Below are positions 13,616 through 25,628 of a stretch of DNA of 64,000 nt, one piece after another. The translations under genes were made by a program, and so were the position numbers. The notes under the pieces were generated by a model, which saw nothing but the letters and a program-made list of their open reading frames with translations, did not search any database and was not told where the DNA came from. Origin of the DNA: Austropuccinia psidii (Eukaryota > Basidiomycota > Pucciniomycetes > Pucciniales > Sphaerophragmiaceae); contig JALGQZ010000001.1 in assembly GCA_023105745.1 (NCBI GenBank), forward strand, positions 46,871,662-46,935,661, written 5' to 3'. Each line of letters opens with the position of its first letter. Position 1 is the first letter of the stretch.

Positions 13616-14043
13616 TTTAATCACAAAATCAAGGATTTTGGCCAGGACTTCTGAAATGGTCCAAAAGCTCAAGTATTGGCCACTTCATGCCAAGACTGTC
13701 AAGATTCAAAATTATGATGAAATCAGGTGTTCTGGGGACATAAGCCCAGGTCACCCCCTTTTCAAAAGCCATGAGGACTCAAGAAAAGTTTAGTGAAGAC
13801 ACTCAAGACAAGAATGAACATTATTTTAGAAGAATGAAGGCATTTTGAAGGAAAAGAGGGAATTCAGAATCAAGATCAAGGAGAAGATATCTACAAGTGA
13901 TTAAATGAAGATTTTGTTTGAGTATTGATTGAAGAAGAAAGTTAATGGGATAAATTTAAGGAATTGGGGGAAAGAACTGTATGGATTGATTGCAAGCTCA
14001 TCAAGACTCACTATACTTATGGTGCTCAGAGCTCACCACTTTC

Positions 14044-14056
14044 AAGAGGGGGATAA
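14044..14056 (+). promoter_or_regulatory. T1 polypurine tract
   Basis: AAGAGGGGGATAA directly precedes the TGTCACAG start of the 3' LTR, in the normal position for the plus-strand primer. Confidence 0.8.
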
Positions 14057-14834
14057 TGTCACAGCCAAGGAGGCAGGGGCATTACCAATCATCTTCAACA
14101 ATCATTACTTCATTGATACCCTTCAAAACCCAATCAGCAACAATCATTATTTCATTGATACCCTTCAAAACCCAACCAGAAAGGGGGTTTCATTCAACAT
14201 TCTCCAAATACAGTTTTCAGACCTCAATACAGTTTCATACAGGCAAGACCCAAATACAGGATTCACCAAATACAGGCCTTTCATCAATACAGGCGCAAAT
14301 ACCTGTACTGACTGTATAACCTGCATTGGATTCACCAATACAGGATTCAATCCCACATACAACTTCTTCCAGCATACAGGCCAGTATCTCAACACTCAAA
14401 CTCCAAGGCTGGTATTTCTCACATATACCAGCCCCTCTTCATCCGCCTGCGGGTTTTTCCCCCAGTTAATTAAAATATTGGATTTATTATTTAAAATTAT
14501 TTTATTTCTCATTTAAGAAATATTATTTTATTATTTATTAAGTTAGTCTTTGCCTTCCCTCACCTGTTCAGTAGAGTCCTGGTGGCCATATCCTTTATTA
14601 ATCCTTTTCTCTTTTCTGAACAGGTTGAAACAGTGGTACAGGATTATTTGTGGTTGGCTCTTTATTATTGCTTTTGGTTTCCTCTCATATCTTTTAACTC
14701 TTATTATTTTATGACTAGGAAACTATTATCTTATTTCATTACTCTTATCATTTGAGTATTTCTTCTGAGCCCTCCATAAGTAAGTCTGTTCACTCAGTGC
14801 CAGGCCCTTTTCATTTAGAAGAGCCCCTGTGACA
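14057..14834 (+). repeat. T1 3' LTR (778 bp)
   Basis: It begins TGTCACAG and ends CTGTGACA. Inside are a tandem ~50 bp duplication (about 14096-14180), a run of ATACAG hexamers (14205-14390), and a 3' half matching T2 and T3 (CTCACATATACCAGCCCCTC, GGTGGCCATATCC, GAGCCCTCCATAAGT..AGTGCCAGGCCC). Any target duplication would be CCTTT at 14835-14839; its partner is outside the window. Confidence 0.88.
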
Positions 14835-16942
14835 CCTTTGCTTTTAGCAGGCTTAGTCCTACACATTCTGGCATCTTGTATATTGATCAATTTATAGAAG
14901 TTCTCACTATATTGTGGCAAGTGAGTATGGAATTCAGCAGCTTCAAAGAAAGCTGTAATTTTTTCATTGAGATAATCCTCTAGTGGTGCTTCTTCAGAGA
15001 TTGCACAATCTTGGTCAGATTCTTCTTTCTCTTCAGCATACTGAACCTCTTCAATGACTTGAACTTCATTTGTTTTTGTCTTCTTGGTACAAGTTTTGGC
15101 TAAATGTGAGGTACTTCCACGATTTATGACACTTTAAGACATCTCTTTCAAGTCTTTTATCCTGTCTGGAAATCTTTGGGAGAATCTTTGACTCTATAGG
15201 GTTTCTATTCTAGATTTTACCAATTTGTGTCCTAGTAATTTTTTCTTCCATTGCATTAATATTGTCCTCTGTTGAACAGGGTTCTACAAATCTGCCCTTC
15301 ATATCATTTTCTAGTTCACCTCCACATTTTCTTAATATTTTCATACTAATAATTTAGTCAGACATATCTGGGTGTAAATCAGATAATCTGCCTTTCTGTT
15401 TGAGGAACCAAGTAAGTGTTGCATTGTTTTCTGAGTTAAAAATGGAACTTTAAAAAGAATTTTCCATTTTAAATCTCCAAGAATTATTGGCCCATTTGAT
15501 TATTATTTCCGATTTCCACCAAAGACAATCATGTTTACCATTATCTTGTCTCATTTTGTAATACCATTTCTTTGCAGCTCTGGTAGACAAAGAGTGTAAT
15601 TTACCCACTTTCATTTCATAAGGTATATGAAAATCTTCTTGAAACATATCAATTGTTCTAATGAGGTCAATATGGTTATATTCACCATCACCAGAGAATG
15701 TTGGCCATTCTTCTAATTTTGGGATATCTTTTTCAGAGATTACATTCTCTCAAAGGTGTAGAGTGTCTGGGAATATGTTATTTTGGTTCATAATTCTTAT
15801 GAATTTGTTATACATTTTCAAGCATTTCATTCTTCAATTTCTACCTTTCACTGTCACTTCTTGCCAAATGTGTGGCAAAAAGATTGCTATTATTAAATAT
15901 TTCTAAGACATGATTTTTCAAAATTTTATGTTGGTCATTAATTTTTGCAATGGAAAAATCCTCCATTTCATTCTTTTGTACTTGAAATTTACTCTCAATT
16001 CTGTCACATGTGTTGGAAATTGACTCAAGTCTGGAATTTTTCAACTTGTACCATTCAGTAAAAGTTCTTTCATTCTTTTTTGATTCATTGATATCTGATT
16101 TTAATTGATTCAATTTTGCATTGAATTTACCAAGCTATACATCAATACTAGATTTAATGAATTTCATTTCATCTATTATTTGCGTGGAAAGGTCCTTTCC
16201 ATCCTTTCCTGATCTTTTCCTGTGAATTCCACAAGAGTTCTGGAAATATTGAATAAACTGTCCATGGCTTAAGGCTCCAGTTTGGGAATCCTCTACCCTT
16301 GTGGGTAAGGTCTGTGCCAATTGGCTTTTCCTTTTCCCTTGCCTTGATTGTTCTTGGGACCTCTCTGTTTCTTCTGAGGTCCTTTGAGCTTGTCCTTGGA
16401 CACTTCTAGAGCTGGTTGACACCACTGGGCCTTCTTTCTCCAAATCTGGGGTCAATTCCAACTCCTTCTTCTGTTCTATAAATAAAATACTTTGGTTCTT
16501 CAACAAATTCTTTATCTTTTTGACCTTGTCTTTGCAAGACAATGGGCTCCATCCTCCTAAGAGTTCTATGGTCTTTTCCTGAGCCAGAAATCTCTTGATG
16601 TGTAAGTAGGAGTTCATAGCCCCCTGCCAAAGTCTTGGGAATATTTCCCACTCCTCTTTCTTGGTGTCTCTGTACTAGTTTTTATACTGTAACTGATATA
16701 TTTCTATGGCTTCCACTTGGAAATGGTTCAGACCTTAAAATATTACCTTTAATATGTTCAGCCTCAGAGTTCACATCAAATTTTGTGGGTACAGACCGTG
16801 GGTAATGGGGGGAAACTCTGGAATCCTCCAGACATGTCTTTCTTGAGGAAGACTTGCCTGATCTGGATTTGGTCTTGCCTCTTCCTTTTCCACACCCATC
16901 TGGTTGTACTGAATAGGTGCTTCCATTTCTGGTATGCACCAT
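14835..16942 (-). pseudogene. A2 gag remnant
   Basis: Homologous to A1 gag throughout: the N-terminal MVHTRNGS block (16942 leftward), the conserved MNSYL..FL..GW.PL block of ORF1 (about 16617-16540), LAQTLPTRV (16320), the capsid domain (15700-15400) and the NIQDARMCRTKPA block before the protease (14900). Frameshifts and stops interrupt every part, and the zinc knuckle region near 15100 is damaged. The sequence ends in the T1 LTR just before the protease active site. No product is expected. Confidence 0.85.
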
Positions 16943-17522
16943 TTTCATATCAATTTAAGAGAAAATAAAGAATAAAAACAGAAAAAACACACCATTTGGT
17001 GGTTGTTTGGATATTTTTGCTTTGAATAAAGTGCCTCTTTAAGCAATTTGCACTTCAATACTCTCTTCATATTCTGGACTGGTAATATATCTCTTCCTGA
17101 GCTTATTACTAGCTGCAATGTACATTATTAAAGACATTAGACAAAAAATTTATAAAAGAAAAATTATTTTTTATACTTTTAAAATACTTTTAAGATTTTT
17201 AATAAGTTTTTATTTTTTAATATTGAAAAAATTGTTCTTTTTAAAGAAAAAAAATTGAAATTTAAGATTTGGACTCAAAATTAATTCAAAGTAACTCAAA
17301 GAATAATTTTATAAGTTTTTGAATGTGAAAAATCCATGTGTGAAAACAGTATAAAGTTAAACCAAATTTCTAAGTGAAAAAGACTTTAAAGAAAATTTTG
17401 AAAATAAAAAACATTTTAACTTTAAATTATAAGAAACAAATTTCTTAAATTAATATATTTTAGAGGTTAAAAATATATCAATCAAGGGTAAAAAGTTCAA
17501 AAAACATGGCCAGGCCGCCAAA
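16943..17522 (-). promoter_or_regulatory. A2 leader with PBS-position box
   Basis: On the minus strand the LTR is followed by TTTGGCGGCCTGGCCATG (17505-17522), the primer-binding position. Families B and C have the same GGCC..GCCATG box. The rest is AT-rich. A predicted splice acceptor (ATTGCAG) ends near 17113, opening a short exon toward gag. I cannot name the primer tRNA. Confidence 0.55.
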
Positions 17523-19413
17523 TGTAAGATATTTCTATGAAACTGTTGATAATATTACTATTAATAAACAGTAATATGACTGTTCTTGGGGAATATAGTG
17601 AAAGTAATTTATTATAGCCACAATCAATTAATTAATTAATTAGCTTGTTATACACTACTAATGATTATAACAGTAAGAATTAATTTTCTACAAGAATCAA
17701 TTACAAGAAGTATTTAATAATAAAACTTCTTTATTAAAATAATGAATTATTTTAATGTATAGTTATCTTTTACAAGAATAATTATAAGTATAATTATTGA
17801 AGAAAACTAATACTAGAGAAATACTCTAAGGATTAATTAAAACAATTCACTAATACTCCAATATAACCTTGAAAAGAATTGGTAAAGAGATTTAATGAAT
17901 AAATTGTGGATTTAAAGGATCAAAATTGATTTATAACAGTATTCAAACAAATTATATTTTATTTCTATTATTTCACGTCTTTCTGATTGATTCTGAAAGA
18001 TTAAAACACTTAAGAAAAGGTTTAAGTAATACTTACTTGTTGGTAATAAAGGTATAAATAGATAATAAGATGATTTGAAAAAAAAAGCAAGAGGAGGCCT
18101 CTTTTAAGTCAAAAAAATCTCACAGAGGCATTTAATGGAGAAGACTGAAAAACCAGTGAGTGATAAAACAATAATCCTTTTTGGATTATTGATTACATCA
18201 TCTGTTGTCATGTAAGATTATCATAATTACTTAATGCTTTTATGTGACTACCAACCCATTCATGGTTAAGAATAACAGTATTAAAAACTGAAAATCTTGT
18301 TTTATTTCAAAAAAGGAATTAATTTCTCATATTTATCAATGTTATTGGAAACTTTATCACAGGTTGTATTTTCTGTGAATTTTTGAAGATTCAGTGTTTC
18401 ATGTGGAATCATCAAAAATGGACTGTAAGTAAAACTTTGAGTTTTACTTATTAAGCCATAATTATTTTGGGTTTCGTCTTGCTTCATACCATTCTCCATT
18501 TTTCCTGAAAGTGTCGGAAAGATTAATTGAGAATTGTATTTTTAATGAATTTTTGAAGTTTCTACCTCATTTCTATGTAGAATTACAAATAGCCCAATAT
18601 AACTGGTTTCTATGAGGTAAATCAATGGATACTATTCCAAAAATGGGTTTAATTACTCTTTTAAGGCTTATCCAGTGAAAATAATTAAGAATTGACATGT
18701 TTAAATTAGTCCAAGTTGCTCCTTTCCTTCTTGTCATGTCAAAATAGCAGCTTATTTGCAATTTTCTTATGATTTAATGAGATTTTAGCTTGGTAACCAA
18801 GTTCCCAAAAGGTTTTAGTATACTAATTGTGCCATGATTAGCCATGTATCCAAGCTTTAGAGCTATTTATTCCTCAGAGGCCTCAGAAGTTGCATACCCT
18901 GGCTCTTTTTGATGTCTTTTGTCCCCCTTAGCTATATTCATATCAAAAATAGTAATTTAGGCTTCAAGACTGATATCCACTATGGGTGTAGCAAACATTT
19001 ATGTAAGAATACTATAATTTTAAGTGGCAAAAACATGCATAACACTAATCTTGGTGTATATGTAACATGGTATTTCTTACATACCCATTATTTTGGTGTG
19101 AAATTGAGAAAAACAAAAAGATTAACAATTCTTTTATGTGGTATTGAAGTATTTTCCATATTACCACCTCATAGAGTTTATTTTAGCTTATTCACTCTAT
19201 GGAGCTACCCTAGGTGAATTTTTGTGTAGAATCCAAATATGGCCGTAAATCTATGAATTTACTTACTCGCAAAAGCATTATTCATCTTTTCTGAAATAAA
19301 AAATGATGAATTTTCAATATATGCATGACTTATGGGTTATGCATAGTTTAGAATTTATTTGTAAAGATAGTTGTGGCCTATTTGGGTATTTAAAACATAC
19401 CTCAAGGCTCACA
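17523..19413 (-). repeat. A2 LTR (1891 bp), 5' LTR on the minus strand
   Basis: Reads TGTAAGAT ... GGCTCACA on the plus strand, the reverse complement of the A1 LTR. Many substitutions separate the two, including loss of several ACGT sites that A1 keeps (for example TCATGTAAGA near 18210 against TTACGTGA in A1). Confidence 0.88.
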
Positions 19414-20056
19414 TTATATGTCTTGTAGCTTAATTTTGGATTCAAATTCTCAATAAAGGCTTCAATTGAAGCACAAAATTTGATTTGAAACCTTCTACAA
19501 ACTTATAGTAGTAGGATTAAGTACATAAATGGCAATAAATATTATTTAAATCCATTTCAGAACTATTATGACCTATCAGAAGTGTCTAAAAAAAGGAATT
19601 AATCTAACTTCATCATTATTATTAATAATTTTATATATGATTCAATATTATTTTTTTTTTGGAAATATTTTTTAAAAGATCATTATCATAAAAAAATTAA
19701 TTAAAGAATTTTTAAAAAATAATTTTTGAATTTAAGATTATTTTTTTTTCCATTAAAATATTTTAATTAAATTCTTTAAATTAAAAAAAAAAAAATAAGA
19801 AAATTAAATAAGAAAATTAAATTTTATTTTAATTTTTTTTTTTAATCTATAATTTATTTATTTTTTCTCTTCTTATAAATGATTTATTAAGTCTTTTAAA
19901 GGAATTTTATTTTTATTTTTTTAAAAAATAACAAAAACAAGTAAAATTATTATTTATTATAATTCATAATAATTTAAAAGAGAAAAATAGTTTGTTTGTT
20001 TTTTTTTTTTAGATTTTTTGAAACTTTTATTTTTTATTTTAAAAGATTTTAATTTA
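19414..20056. other. AT-rich intergenic sequence, no gene seen
   Basis: This region passes from moderately AT-rich sequence into long A and T runs. I see no open frame of interest, no LTR ends and no RNA gene. Confidence 0.6.
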
Positions 20057-20626
20057 TATATATATACATATATATGTCTTTTTTTTTTGTTTGAATAAAG
20101 TTTTTTTTATAAGAGTTTAAAAAAAAATTTATTTTTTTTTATTTTTATATATTTTAAATTTTTTTTTTTATTTAATTTAAAATTATTATTATTATTATTA
20201 TTATTTTTTCTTTATAAAATTTTAAAATTAAAAATTAATTACTTATTTCAAAAAAAAAAAAATTAAATTTAAATTTAAATTTTTATTAAGAAATTTTTTT
20301 TTTTAGATTATTATTTAATTAAAAATTTTAAATCTTATATTATAAATTAATTAAATAAAAAAAATTCATTTTTCAAAAAAAAAACAAAAAAAATTGTTTT
20401 TTTTTTTTTAATATTTTAAAAAAATAATTTTTCAATTATTGAAAGTTTTTTTTTTCTAAAATTAAATTCCAGATATATATATATTTAGAAATTTTTATTT
20501 TTGTTTTTTTTATTTTTTTATTTTAATAAGTTTAATTTTTTTTTAATTTTACCTTTAAAAAAATTTTAATTTAATATTTATTTTTTTTCAAAAACATAAA
20601 AAAAACATTTTTTTAATTTATAATGG

Positions 20627-20657
<31 letters not shown>

Positions 20658-23600
20658 TCTCTTTATAATTAAATTTAAATATTTAATTAAATTTATTATT
20701 TTTTTTTGAAATTTTATAAAAAGATTTTTATCAATTATTATTAAAATATTGAAATTTTAAATAGAAAGGTTTTAAATTTCCTTCAATAAATTAATTTTTT
20801 TTTTCATTATCAGTTTTATAAAAATTTGGTAATCATAATCAATTTTTAGGTACAGATTTCATTAGGTTAATTTTTCTGATTAAAATCTTAGATAATACAT
20901 AGGCCATGGCCCATAGGGAATTTTTAACAACAAAAAAAGGCCCCCTAAAGCCTTCAGAATATCCTCAAAAATGAAAATATGTCCTTGTCACAGGGGCTCT
21001 TGGACAGAAATACAAGAGTGGCCTGGCACTCAGCAATCAGGGAACTCACTTGGAAGACTCCAAATAATAAAGAAGATAAAAATAAAAGAATAAATTCCTC
21101 TAAGAAATATGCAGGTACAAGATGAGATGCAATGAGAGGAAAGAGAAGCCAAATGGCCAAAGAGCCAACCGGGTAAGTCCTTAATCACTGTTTCAACCTG
21201 TCAAAATGAACAATGGAATTAGTAAGGATATGACCACCAAATATCCATTGACAGGCAAAGAAAGAAAAAGAGAAAACGTGCTAAATGACTGACTTGATAA
21301 TATCAGTATTCACTTAACAAAAATGATAAGATAAATAAAGATAAAATAAAATCAAAATATATTAATTAACTGGGGGAAACCCCCCAGGGTGGAAAGGGTA
21401 GCCGGTATATGTGAAAAGTTGAGAACTTGAGTTATTCAGGCTGAAAACTGATCTGTATTGATCCTTGAGGCTGTATTGATTGTTTTGGGCATTGATACAG
21501 CTGGCTAATATTGAAATTGAATTGGGTTGAATTAATTTCCCATGCTTGAAAATGAAATACAGTTCTTGATGGATCCGGACTGTATTGAAATGAATATGGT
21601 TGCCAAGATGGATTGAGTGGAGCTTTGACACTTGAAAATTGAATGAATGAACTGCCTCTTGAGTCCCTTGAGAATGGTGGAACAGTATTGCCTTGGAGGA
21701 ATACTGTGAATGAAATTATCCAATGCTGTCTTGATGGCATGATTGGCCTTTGACGCTGAAACACTTGCTCTTGAGCCTTGATGAGTCCTCTGAATGATTG
21801 GGTGCCTTGATGACATGATGATATGTTGGAATGTTTAAATGACCATTTGATATTGCCACAATTGAATTGCTATTGAAAAATGATGCACAATGATATATAA
21901 CATCATTTATGGCATATTGGTTCATTGCAAAGAAGATTACGTCCAAAGGTCTTGAGATGGAAAGGCAGAGGGGAAAAGGTGAATGTGATGGCTTCAGAGC
22001 TTGGAAAAGTGTTTCTGGGTCCTTTGGGGTTTTTGGCCAATTTTGGGTTCTGAGCCAAAAACTGGCCCAAAGGGCGGGAAAGTGTCTTTTGGACACTTTG
22101 CGTCAAAGTGCGCAAAATGCGCAAAAGTGTGCATTATGAGCCCTGTCAGGGTGAGTCTATATAGTAGCTATAAAATGTAAATACAAGCTAGTATTATGAC
22201 TGTGACACGTCAAAAACAAATAATAAATTAAATCTTCAGGTCCTACTGCTACATGGTAACAGTGGTGATGAGTCTATTGAGGACCTGGGTTGCAATGCTC
22301 TAATATCTTTGACTGTGAAGAAACACTACAATAATTATATTCTAATTATATCTTTAATAATTCTAAGGACACTACTGATGGATAACAGTCTTGTCACGTA
22401 AGAATATAGGTAAAAGTAAGATAAGATGATGGGTTTTGAAGGAAAAAACCCTTCTTTTTATATCTTTCAAGACTGTCAAGAGTTATTAACTCTTCACACG
22501 TCAGAGGAGTGAAAATTTTCACTCCAATGGTCAGTCTGTGGTTCTGAATCATCAATTCTGACGTCAATAGAGGCAGAATTGTGGTTTTGGAACCACAAAT
22601 GATCATTCTGGATCAATACAGGGTGAAAAAACTTTTCACCTGCCACGTCAGCACTTGGATGACGTTGTTCTGGTGTCTGTATGATCAATATTAGTCATTC
22701 TGGGCGGGTTTAATCTTTAAACAACCATTATTTTGAGTATCAAGACAGTACTGGTTGGTACAGGTTTGGTACAGGCCAGTATTGGTCAAAATACTTCCAA
22801 CCAAGATATCTCAGTCAGTTTTTGAGATATCAAGAAACCAAGAGCACAGAATTGAAGGGCTTAATGAGCTCTTCAATTTGGTATGCTTCATGTTTACCCT
22901 TCTTTCAAATAGCAAAAGTTATAAGGGTTTTAAGGTTTTGGATGTATTTTTGTACATCAGTATGAGGCTTCAAAAACTTCTATGCCAGATATCTTTTCCA
23001 ATTTGGAAGATATCTGTATTCTGATGATACAGTTTTGTAGCGCTTGATTAGCTCTACAGTTTGGTATATTACGCTGTACAGTTGTATGAGTGTATGCCAA
23101 AGATACAGGGGTTTGTTTACTTTCTTGTTTTCAGAATATCTGTATTTTTGGTTGTTAAACCTTTGAACCAAGATCCCTCAGTCAATTTAAGAGATACAGA
23201 GGTCTAATGTATCTCGAATTAAAGCTCTTGTTTATATCTTTAATTTGGTTATACTTTGGTACAGTTTTGTACAAGCCCTCTTTGACTTTCAGGGGGGTCT
23301 TGCTTTTGAAATAAAGGTCATATGGTATCTCCAGTTGTAGTGGTGTTACAACAACATGGATGATATCATTGTGTAGCTCTCTATGTGAGCTTTAAGAAAA
23401 ATACCATTTTGGTATATAATAACTTAAATATGCATAAGTTAGATGAGAGGTGAAAATAAGGGTTTTGACCTGTTTATTCTCCTCTAGGTTTCCTTATTCT
23501 GTTTGGATAAGGTTGGTGTTTAATTTAAGAGGATTGTTTTCTCTTATTTATTACCTGTATTGACTATGTTTGTTCAATACTTGTCATACCATTATTTATG

Positions 23601-24894
23601 GTATGTTGGATGTCATGCTAGTGCTCTGTTTTGAGTCACAGGCTGACAAGCCCAAATGGCCAAAAACAGCCATTTGGGCCATTGCCCCTGGTTTTGAGGG
23701 AAATGACCAGAAATACCCATTTGGGCATATATTGCCGCTATGGCTTCTGGATTTAGGTGAAGGGCCATGAAGGCCCCAAAAGACAAATGGCCAGAAATAG
23801 TCCATAAGATGATGACGTGGCCATATTGGCCACTGGTGATTGATATGGCCAATTGACCATAAACGGACTGTGGCTTGATATACCTTATGGAGATCCAAGG
23901 AGGTGAATTGCCATGGTTGTGACAGTCCTACAAAATCAAGCCTCATAAGCTCATCAGATTACCAGAACCACCTCTTGGATATTGTCACCAAAACTTAAAG
24001 GTCCTTCTTTTTCCCTGTGGTTTCATGGAATTCAATTCCCCTCAATCTCCCTTATTGAATAGATTCCTTCAAAACTTTAATGTTCATTGAAAGACACCAA
24101 AGGAGACAAGTTTAATTTAGCCAACATTTTTAACCATCAATAAGAATTCACACCTTTTCATAAAGATTTTCCTTTAACTAATAATTATTTCCACAAGTAA
24201 ATACTAGGAAGGTATTTCCAAGGACTTAAAAAAAACTAATTACAGGATGAAGCTCCAAGGTATTAAATCTCAATACAAAAAGAATGAAGTCAAATAATTT
24301 AATAAAAAAAAATAAATTTAAAGAAAAATATATTAAATTTAAATATTTGAATAATTTAATTTCAAAATTTTATTAATAAGATAAATTCAATTAATTTTCT
24401 CATTTTTCTAAATTATATTTATTTTAGTTTTTAAATAAATATTTTTAAATTCATAATTTTTATTATTTAAACCTGAAAGAATCATAATCTCATATTTTAA
24501 TATATAATTTTAACTCTTTAAATCCCTTTAGTGGTTTCCCTAACTTTATTTAATCTACTTAATCAATCTATATAATTTATCTTTATTTTATTTTATTTTA
24601 TTTTTGATATTTTAATAATCTTATTTCATTGATTTTTTATTTATTATCAAATTTTAAATGAATTTTGATTTTCTTAAATTTTCATAATTTTCATAATTTT
24701 TTTGTTTTTTTTTTAAAAAAAAGTTTCTCTTTTAATTAAAAAAAAGATAAAACAATAAAATAATTTCTTTAAGATGAAAATTTAATTTATTTATTTTTTA
24801 TTTTTGGAAATTTTTTAAGAATATATATATACATTTCAAAAAAAATTCCTTAATTTTGTAGTTTACTATTATTTTCTTATTTAATTTATAAAAC

Positions 24895-24931
<37 letters not shown>

Positions 24932-25075
24932 AAAATTAAAATTAAAATATAAATTATTTATTTATTACTTTTTTTCAATTGATTAGAATTTAAATTATGT
25001 ATTTATTTTATTTAATTATTTTGTTTTTTTATAAAAAAAAAATTATATATAGATATATATTTTAAACCGAAAAAA
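20057..25075 (+). repeat. AT-rich repeat U, copy 1 (split by solo LTR S1)
   Basis: 20057-20985 plus 23930-25075 (about 2.07 kb after removing S1) align in order with 29442-31510. Shared landmarks: the (AT)n-GTCTTTTT start, AATAAAG..TATAAGAGTTT, ACATAGGCCATGGCC, TCAAGCCTCATAAGCTCATC, CTGTGGTTTCAT, ACACCAAAGGAGACAA and TATATTTTAAACC. Substitutions and tract-length differences are frequent. It has no coding potential, only poly-A/T tracts and AT microsatellites. Confidence 0.8.
20986..23924 (-). mobile_element. S1, long T-type solo LTR with GTCCT target duplication
   Basis: The insertion runs from TGTCACAG (20986) to TTGTGACA (23924) and is flanked by GTCCT at 20981-20985 and 23925-23929. The uninterrupted site survives in repeat U copy 2 (around 30405-30415). 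On the minus strand it ends like the T1, T2 and T3 LTRs (TGCCAGGCCACTC..GAGCCCCTGTGACA) and begins TGTCACAACC like T3. At 2939 bp it is almost four times longer than T1's LTR; the middle has ATACAG/CTGTAT motifs, paired short palindromes with ACGTCA (22497-22660) and a TGCGCA cluster. An internal CTGTGACA at 22200-22207 could mark a nested boundary. No protein is encoded. Confidence 0.75.
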
Positions 25076-25121
25076 AGGGTGTTGGTAAAAACACATAAGC
25101 AAATTGGTAAAAACTCGTAAG
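25076..25121 (+). repeat. MULE left terminal inverted repeat and two 16-mer sites
   Basis: The left end AGGGTGTTGG is followed by GGTAAAAACACATAAG (25084-25099) and GGTAAAAACTCGTAAG (25106-25121). These are direct copies of one motif, a natural candidate for transposase binding. Confidence 0.8.
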
Positions 25122-25628
25122 GGGTGCCCTGGGCCCATTTTTAATTAAAAATGAAACACAATCGGGCCTGTATTTGGCCAAAACATTCCCAAAAGAGGTT
25201 TTTTCCCCACAAAACCTCTCTAACTTCAAATTGTTTCAGATTTTTTTTGCCCAGCCCCCCCCAAAAAAAACAAGCCCAAACACCCCAATAATCCACATTA
25301 TCCCCACCCCAAACCATTGTTTTTTTTTTGGAAAAACAGCATTACCAAAGCCATTTTGCAAAGCTTTTCATACTTTTTTTTCTTTTTTTCCCCAAAAGAC
25401 TGAATTTTCCACCACAACAACCTGCTTTCAAGCCTCTCAATTTTCAATTTTTTACCTTCCCTCATCTATTAATCCCACATTTAAACCACTTTCTTTCACT
25501 CTTAACCACTTCTGTTCATTTTTCACACCTTTTTTCACCTCTTTTTCACATTTCAAAAGGTTCTTACCCTATTCCAAATCCTCCAATTCCCCCTTTTTTT
25601 CACTTTTATACATATTTTTCATTAAGAA

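Larger units (their letters stand above)
7231..14834 (+). mobile_element. T1, Tf-type chromovirus (5' LTR not in window)
   Basis: This contains a gag-pol pseudogene (7336-12252), a 1.8 kb 3' untranslated region, a polypurine tract and a 3' LTR with perfect 8-bp ends (TGTCACAG / CTGTGACA). The left side abuts the end of the A1 LTR, so the simplest reading is that A1 inserted into the T1 leader and the T1 5' LTR lies further left. On the right the LTR abuts family A gag/protease sequence in reverse orientation, so T1 itself landed inside A2. Confidence 0.8.
14835..19413 (-). mobile_element. A2, decayed family A element, truncated in protease region
   Basis: Read on the minus strand, this is the 5' half of a family A element: LTR (17523-19413), primer-site box, leader, gag and the start of the protease region. 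It stops abruptly at 14835, where the T1 LTR begins. The missing pol should lie to the left of T1, outside this window. Confidence 0.85.

Noticed and set aside
22232..22320. tRNA-like stretch with short stems and GGGTTGCAATG
   Set aside because: No cloverleaf can be drawn and the A/B box spacing is wrong.
23570..23946. Overlapping 66-116 codon frames in the S1 LTR
   Set aside because: They come from repeated TGGCCATTTGGGC-type motifs; no domain is seen and all lie within a non-coding LTR.
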